Origin: CAZGSN01 sp964371655
Lineage (GTDB): Bacteria > Desulfobacterota > Binatia > HRBIN30
DNA length: 33,311 nucleotides
NCBI GenBank assembly: GCA_964371655.1
Contig: CAYJOD010000071.1
Location: 1 to 33,311 of the forward strand
Direction of reading: 5' to 3'
In this document: positions 29,250-33,311 of the stretch, piece after piece
How positions within the stretch are numbered: position 1 is the stretch's first letter
Layout of the letters: the number at the start of each line of letters is the position of its first letter
Program-made: the position numbers and the translations under genes
The notes under the pieces: model-generated
Database searches by the model: none
Told to the model about the DNA's origin: nothing
What the model saw: only the letters and a program-made list of their open reading frames with translations

Positions 29250-30533
29250 GTGCTTTCCGGATCGATCATTCGCTGGCTCGTCATCGCCGCGTTTTTCGTG
29301 GGAGCGTCCATGTCGGGGACATTCGACGGGCTGCCGTGGTGGTTCGACGGCTGGGTCGCTCTCCCGTACCGCGAGTTTCCAATCCTTTTCAAGATTCCTT
29401 TCGTCTTCCTCGCCATCACCCTGCTCGCCGACCTCCTCGGCACGTTGCTGCCGACACAGTCGGCGCCGGTGCGCCGCAAACGACTGGTCACCCTGGCTCT
29501 GATTGTCATCTGCATCCCGCTGCTGTGGACCTTGCGCGTCCGAGGCTGGCTCGGGGATCTCAACAACATCGACCAAGGCGCGTTCCCCGCGCAGATGGTC
29601 GAAACCGCCGAGCCGCTCGGCTCGACGACCTACTACTTCGCCATGTGGACGGCGCAGCTCGCCGGCATCAAGTACTCGACGCCCCTGCAGATCATCTCGG
29701 TTCTCTTCGGCGCCGGCGCCATCGGCGCCATCTTCCTGTGGGCCGAGCTCATCTCCGAGCAGTGGATGCTCGTCTTCCTCATGCTGGTGTCGACCGGGGC
29801 GACGGTGATGTTCTGCGGTTATCCCGAAAAGGGGACGCCGAAATCCATTCCTCTCGTCTGCGCCTATCTCTACGCCGGCACCCGCGCCCTGCGCGGAGAA
29901 CGCGGCTGGGACCATGCCTCCAGCTTCTTGCTGTCGCTGGCGACCCTGATGCACGGCTCGGCCGCCTGCCTGCTGCCGGCGCACGCGCTGACGCTGTGGC
30001 TGCCCGCCGGATGGCGGCGCGGCGCCACCGGTGCGACTCTCTACTTCGCGCCCATGTTGCTGATGTTCGCCGCAGTCTACACCGGCGTGCTCAGCTTCGG
30101 CGGGCATCCCGCGGGCAACGTCTACGCCCCGACGTTTTGGTTCAAGAAGTACTGCATCACCAACTGCGGCTACGACTTCCTTAGCCGCCATCATTTCACC
30201 GACATCTTGAACTGCCATCTGATTCTGGCGCCCTTCAGCCTGCTATGCCTGCCGGAGGCCATGTGGCACACGCGAGGAGCCACCGAGCGCTGGCTCCTCG
30301 TCGGCACCCTGGGCTGCGTCTTTCTGTCGATCATTTGGTTTCCAACCTTCGGGATGCGCTCGGATTGGGACATCTTCCTGATCACGCCGCTGGTGATGTC
30401 CTACTTCACGATACAGGTGGCGGAGCGCTACATGGAAGCACGTCGCTTTCGCCGACTGGCAACCGCCTGGATCGCCGCCAGCGCCCTGCACAGCATCAGC
30501 TGGTGGCTGTTCTTCACCCCGGGGATCGGGTGA
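29250..30533 (+). CDS. Polytopic integral membrane protein of unknown function
   Basis: A 427-residue protein with about ten hydrophobic segments, for example IIRWLVIAAFFVGASMSG, IPFVFLAITLLADLLG, LVTLALIVICIPLLW, WMLVFLMLVSTGATVMFCG, LYFAPMLLMFAAVYTG and LVGTLGCVFLSIIWF. Loops contain conserved-looking Asp/Asn and aromatic residues (NNIDQGAFPAQMVETAEPLGS). The pattern recalls membrane glycosyltransferase-like or lipid-flipping proteins, but no signature is recognised and no function is claimed. Start GTG at 29250 with an open frame throughout. It is convergent with rsmE. Confidence 0.7.
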   Translation: MLSGSIIRWLVIAAFFVGASMSGTFDGLPWWFDGWVALPYREFPILFKIPFVFLAITLLADLLGTLLPTQSAPVRRKRLVTLALIVICIPLLWTLRVRGWLGDLNNIDQGAFPAQMVETAEPLGSTTYYFAMWTAQLAGIKYSTPLQIISVLFGAGAIGAIFLWAELISEQWMLVFLMLVSTGATVMFCGYPEKGTPKSIPLVCAYLYAGTRALRGERGWDHASSFLLSLATLMHGSAACLLPAHALTLWLPAGWRRGATGATLYFAPMLLMFAAVYTGVLSFGGHPAGNVYAPTFWFKKYCITNCGYDFLSRHHFTDILNCHLILAPFSLLCLPEAMWHTRGATERWLLVGTLGCVFLSIIWFPTFGMRSDWDIFLITPLVMSYFTIQVAERYMEARRFRRLATAWIAASALHSISWWLFFTPGIG

Positions 30534-30554
30534 GAGACCGCGGTGCGAGGGATG

Positions 30555-30588
30555 GTCGACAGTCAACAGTTAACTGTCGACTGTCGAC
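30555..30588. repeat. Near-perfect 34-bp palindrome of heptamers (GTCGACA family)
   Basis: The 34 bases read as GTCGACA, GTCAACA, GTTAACT, GTCGACT, GTCGAC and equal their own reverse complement except for one symmetric mismatch pair. It sits between the convergent membrane-protein and rsmE genes, where it could act as a transcription barrier. Confidence 0.85.
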
Positions 30589-30603
30589 TACTGACTGGCT
30601 CAT

Positions 30604-31311
30604 TCAAAACAACCGCCCGATGAGCGCGGGGACGGCGTGCTCGACGCGTAACGGCCGCTCACCCAACGACACGGGCTCGAAGCCGTGCTGTTGCAGTAAA
30701 TCGATCTCGTAGGCGATGAAGCCGCCTTCGGGTCCGACCGCCAAGGTGATTGGTCCCGGCACTTGATGCGGACACGCCGTCGCTGCCGCAGGATGCGCCA
30801 GCAGAGCGCGACTCCCTGACATCAGCGTCGGAAGCACATCTTCGACAAACGGCTTGAAGTGCGGCTGCAGGCTCACCACCGGCAAGATCGTATCGCGCCC
30901 CTGCTCGAGGCCGAGAATGAACTGTTCGCGCAGCCCCGCATCGGACAGCAGCGGGCTGTTCCAAAAACTCTTCTCGACGCGCCAGGTATTCAGCAGGACG
31001 ATATTCTTCACCCCCATCGCCGTGACCGCCTGCAGAACCTTCTTCAGACTCTTCGGCCGCGGCAGGGCCAGGAGCAGAGTCAACGGCAGCGCCACCGGCG
31101 GCGCCGCATCGAGCTCGACCTCCAGCTCGACGCAATCATCGCCGACCGCGACCACGCGTCCCGTACCCACCCCCGCATTGAGCCGGCCCACGCGCAAAGT
31201 GTCACCCACCCCGGCGTGATGCACCGCGCTGACATGCGCCGCGCGCCGTCCATCCAGACGCACGCGGCCCGGAGTTACGAAGTCATCATCGAAGAGCAAG
31301 ACGAGATTCAT
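30604..31311 (-). CDS. rsmE: 16S rRNA (uracil-1498-N3)-methyltransferase
   Basis: A 235-residue SPOUT methyltransferase with a PUA-like N-terminal domain (HVSAVHHAGVGDTLRVG) and the C-terminal knot motifs LALPRPKSLKKVLQAVTAMGVKNIVLL, LAVGPEGGF and SLGERPLRVEHAVPALIGRL. It methylates U1498 of 16S rRNA using SAM. The final motif reads RVEHA where most members have RxETA, a small deviation. The ATG is at 31309-31311. It appears to be a single-gene unit; the 309-bp gap upstream (31312-31620) leads to the CRISPR array. Confidence 0.88.
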   Translation of the reverse strand: MNLVLLFDDDFVTPGRVRLDGRRAAHVSAVHHAGVGDTLRVGRLNAGVGTGRVVAVGDDCVELEVELDAAPPVALPLTLLLALPRPKSLKKVLQAVTAMGVKNIVLLNTWRVEKSFWNSPLLSDAGLREQFILGLEQGRDTILPVVSLQPHFKPFVEDVLPTLMSGSRALLAHPAAATACPHQVPGPITLAVGPEGGFIAYEIDLLQQHGFEPVSLGERPLRVEHAVPALIGRLF

Positions 31312-31452
31312 GGCGATTGGATGAACGATAGCGACCGAGGAGACCGTTAGCCCGGTTCATCCATCGACCGCCGCGTGCCTCGATACGCCGCTGAAAAGAC
31401 GCCTCTATTCGGCACCAACGGGAAATAGGCCGTGGCCGAGGACTATCCGTTC

Positions 31453-31498
31453 GCCCCGAGTAGGAGCCCATCTTTTCCGGGCTCCGTATCGAGGGGCA
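31453..31498. repeat. GC hairpin in the gap between rsmE and the CRISPR array
   Basis: GGAGCCC-(9 bases)-GGGCTCC forms a perfect inner stem, with an outer GCCCC/GGGGC pairing. It belongs to a recognisable dispersed type (CGTTCGCCCC...GAGGGGC). The rest of 31312-31620 shows no supported feature. Confidence 0.6.
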
Positions 31499-31955
31499 GG
31501 CGAGTCTCATGAATTTTCCAGGTTAGTTCTCAGGGAAACCCGCCAACAGAGTGCCCCAACGCGTAACGACGCCTAAGGATCCCGACCAGAGCCGCGACCG
31601 TGAGGGAGCGGTGATTCGTGGGACAACCCACGCGCTCCTGAAGTCTTTGTCTCCGACATGACCCGCCTCGCCCTCCTCGCCTTGCTCCTCTCCAGCTGCG
31701 CGTCTCAATCCTTTGCTCCTGAAGTCTCGGTCTCCGACGTTCTTGTCTGGGTCGAAAGGGAAGAGTTCACAAGGATGGTCTCAATCCTCCGCTCCTGAAG
31801 TCTCCGTCTCCGACATTCTGCGCGACCGCGTTCTTTTCAACATGTCGCCCGAGTCTCAATCCTTCGCTCACGAAGTCTCGGTCGCCGACGAGCGACGTGG
31901 CCGTGCAATCACCGCGCACCGGTCAAGAGTCTCAATCCTTCGCTGCTGAAGTCAC

Positions 31956-32117
31956 CCTGGCGATTCATCATACGCCTATCTCGTCGCTCGCGAAGCGTAT
32001 CTCGTCCTGAGGATTCCTTGCGCCCGCCTCTGCGTTCCTCGGCGTCCTCCGCGGTGAGTCCCTGTTCTGTCAGCAGTCGGTCCGCTGGTGGCGCAGGCCT
32101 CCGTGCCTGCGCGCCTG
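31956..32117. repeat. Oversized CRISPR interval 1, made of genomic dispersed repeats
   Basis: 162 bp instead of about 40. It contains heptamers TATCTCG, TCGCTCG, CGAAGCG, TATCTCG (31977-32004), an 8-mer arm (CCTCTGCG, TTCCTCGG, CGTCCTCC, GCGGTGAG) and a hairpin GCGCAGGC...GTGCCTGCGC. It is preceded by a 3'-truncated CRISPR repeat and followed by one altered at its 5' end. Confidence 0.85.
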
Positions 32118-32302
32118 CGTTCAATCCTTCGCTCCTGAAGTCTCCATCTCCGACCCTTCGCAAAGGCGCGGCCACGAATGCCGTGCAGATCGCGTCTCAA
32201 TCCTTCGCTCCTGAAGTCTCTGTCTCCGACGTCCAATACGACGGCAAGGGTCCGTGTGTGACGTTCCCAATGTACAGGTCTCAATCCTTCGCTCCTGAAG
32301 TC

Positions 32303-32476
32303 CAGCAGGCGATTCAGCACACCCGTATCTCGTCGCTCGTGAATCGTATCTCGTCAGAATCGACACCCGGGCATTCCTTGCGCCCGCCTCTGCGTTCCTC
32401 GGCGTCCCCTGCGGTGAATTCGTACTATCAGGTTGCGCCGCCCATGGTGGCGCAGGCCTCCGTGCCTGCGCGCGTG
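32303..32476. repeat. Oversized CRISPR interval 2, duplicate of interval 1
   Basis: 174 bp with the same order of parts as 31956-32117: GGCGATTCA near the left edge, heptamers TATCTCG, TCGCTCG, TGAATCG, TATCTCG (32326-32353), the CCTTGCGCCCGCCTCTGCG arm and the GGTGGCGCAGGCCTCCGTGC hairpin. The central parts have diverged, so the duplication is not recent. Confidence 0.85.
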
Positions 32477-33311
32477 CGTTCAATCCTTCGCTCCTGAAGT
32501 CTCGGTCTCCGACATTTACGAAGCGGCGCTCATCTACTGCCGGGATTACGATCAGGTCTCAATCCTTCGCTCCTGAAGTCTCGGTCTCCGACCTCGTGCG
32601 GCAAGGGGCGACGCATCCGCGCGACGTACTATGGGTCTCAATCCTTCGCTCCTGAAGTCACGGTCTCCGACGGGTTCTCTTTCGCGTTCAGGAGCATCTG
32701 CCGCATCCGTTCCCAGTCTCAATCCTTCGCTCCTGAAGTCACGGTCTCCGACTTTCCGACGTGGTTGGCGGTACGTACACGGTCATTGCCCAGTCTCAAT
32801 CCTTCGCTCCTGAAGTCACGGTCTCCGACACATATGTGTGGGGACAGATATCCTGGCCTCGCAAATGGGAGAGTCTCAATCCTTCGCTCCTGAAGTCACG
32901 GTCTCCGACGAATGAAGTGCGGAAAGCCGTACGCATCGGTGAACGGGAAAGTCTCAATCCTTCGCTCCTGAAGTCACGGTCTCCGACGTGTGATCGCGGG
33001 TAGTGGGAACGATTTTCCAGAGATCGAGAAGTCTCAATCCTTCGCTCCTGAAGTCACGGTCTCCGACAGTGATCTACTCCAGGCACCTGTCCCGTGGTCG
33101 AGAAGTCTCAATCCTTCGCTCCTGAAGTCACGGTCTCCGACTCGGAAGCCGAGATTCGTAGTCGAGCTGAGCGCAAGTGCAAGAGTCTCAATCCTTCGCT
33201 CCTGAAGTCACGGTCTCCGACCGTACACATGCGAATCGCAAGGCGAAACTCCGTACATCAAGAGTCTCAATCCTTCGCTCCTGAAGTCACGGTCTCCGAC
33301 ATGAGTGCACC

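Larger units (their letters stand above)
31621..33311 (-). CRISPR. CRISPR array, 19 repeat copies (nine identical, ten degenerate), open at the right edge
   Basis: The 37-bp repeat reads on the plus strand GTCTCAATCC..., has CGCTCCTGAAG in the middle and ends GGTCTCCGAC. Starts: 31621 (very degenerate), 31702, 31778, 31853, 31929 (3'-truncated), 32118, 32194, 32278 (3'-truncated), 32477, 32556, 32635, 32716, 32793, 32873, 32951, 33031, 33105, 33185, 33264. The last nine are identical; older ones carry T for A at repeat position 26 and other changes. Spacers are 37-47 bp except for two oversized intervals. Decay increases leftward, so the leader lies to the right outside the window and transcription is on the minus strand. 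In that sense the repeat ends GGATTGAGAC, so the crRNA 5' handle would be ATTGAGAC, as in many type I and III systems. No cas gene is in view. Confidence 0.95.

Noticed and set aside
29040..30218. Long 392-codon open frame on the minus strand
   Set aside because: It lies opposite the membrane-protein gene, has a low-complexity Arg/Gly/Gln-rich translation, and also reads through a dispersed repeat. It is a GC-driven shadow.
31713..33205. Several short open frames repeating SLNPSLLKSRSPT or SQSFAPEVTVSD
   Set aside because: These are translations of CRISPR repeats, not proteins.

Overview
This window is GC-rich bacterial chromosomal DNA, probably from an uncultivated soil or groundwater lineage near the Binatota/Desulfobacterota. 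The placement is an inference. It rests on two secreted proteins that end in Cys-rich EF-hand (dockerin-like) repeats of the CxGDCN type, on steroid/acyl-CoA catabolic genes, and on very abundant palindromic intergenic repeats. No rRNA or tRNA gene was recognised.

Layout. (1) 1-4690 is an accessory island: a DUF2958/RadC-like pair whose radC reading is cut off at the left edge, a vapBC-type toxin-antitoxin pair, an unrecognised 344-aa gene beside an N-terminal remnant of an RNA ligase, a conserved hypothetical gene, and a tacAT module with a frameshifted toxin. (2) 4736-8240 holds small DUF1801, YCII and DUF924 (frameshifted) genes and a cytochrome P450. (3) 8513-11080 is a tightly overlapping minus-strand operon: FAS1-like/MaoC hydratase, DUF35 protein, MaoC hydratase, Ltp2-type aldolase. 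This matches the ChsH2-ChsH1-Ltp2 steroid side-chain-shortening set. (4) 11081-12252 is gene-poor with two decayed fragments. (5) 12253-17922 holds two divergent secreted proteins: a 1199-aa SGNH hydrolase with beta-propeller, thrombospondin-type-3 and EF-hand modules, and an Asp-box propeller. (6) 18157-23465 is mostly housekeeping: trmJ, a small gene coupled to rmuC, an M48 peptidase with TPRs, and a thiolase. (7) 23586-27070 on the minus strand has a patatin phospholipase and the amgK-murU peptidoglycan-recycling pair. (8) 27421-31311 has a higBA-like module, a small EF-hand secreted protein, a polytopic membrane protein and rsmE. (9) 31621 to the right edge is a CRISPR array with nine identical 37-bp repeats at the right and increasingly degenerate repeats to the left. 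The leader, and any cas genes, should lie to the right outside the window.

The feature most worth attention is a class of intergenic elements found throughout the window. Each has arms made of short tandem units (7, 8, 9 or 10 bp) that are then repeated in inverted orientation, giving long imperfect hairpins. Different loci use different units (TATCTCG, CCACTGA, GGAAAAC, GTCGACA, GGTACACC and others) but the same architecture. They lie at gene ends, in places supply the last codons or the N-terminus of proteins, hold a perfect terminator in one loop, and occupy two oversized intervals of the CRISPR array.

Several coding regions carry single-step lesions: tacT and DUF924 frameshifts, and a lost antitoxin start codon. 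They are either real decay or assembly errors.
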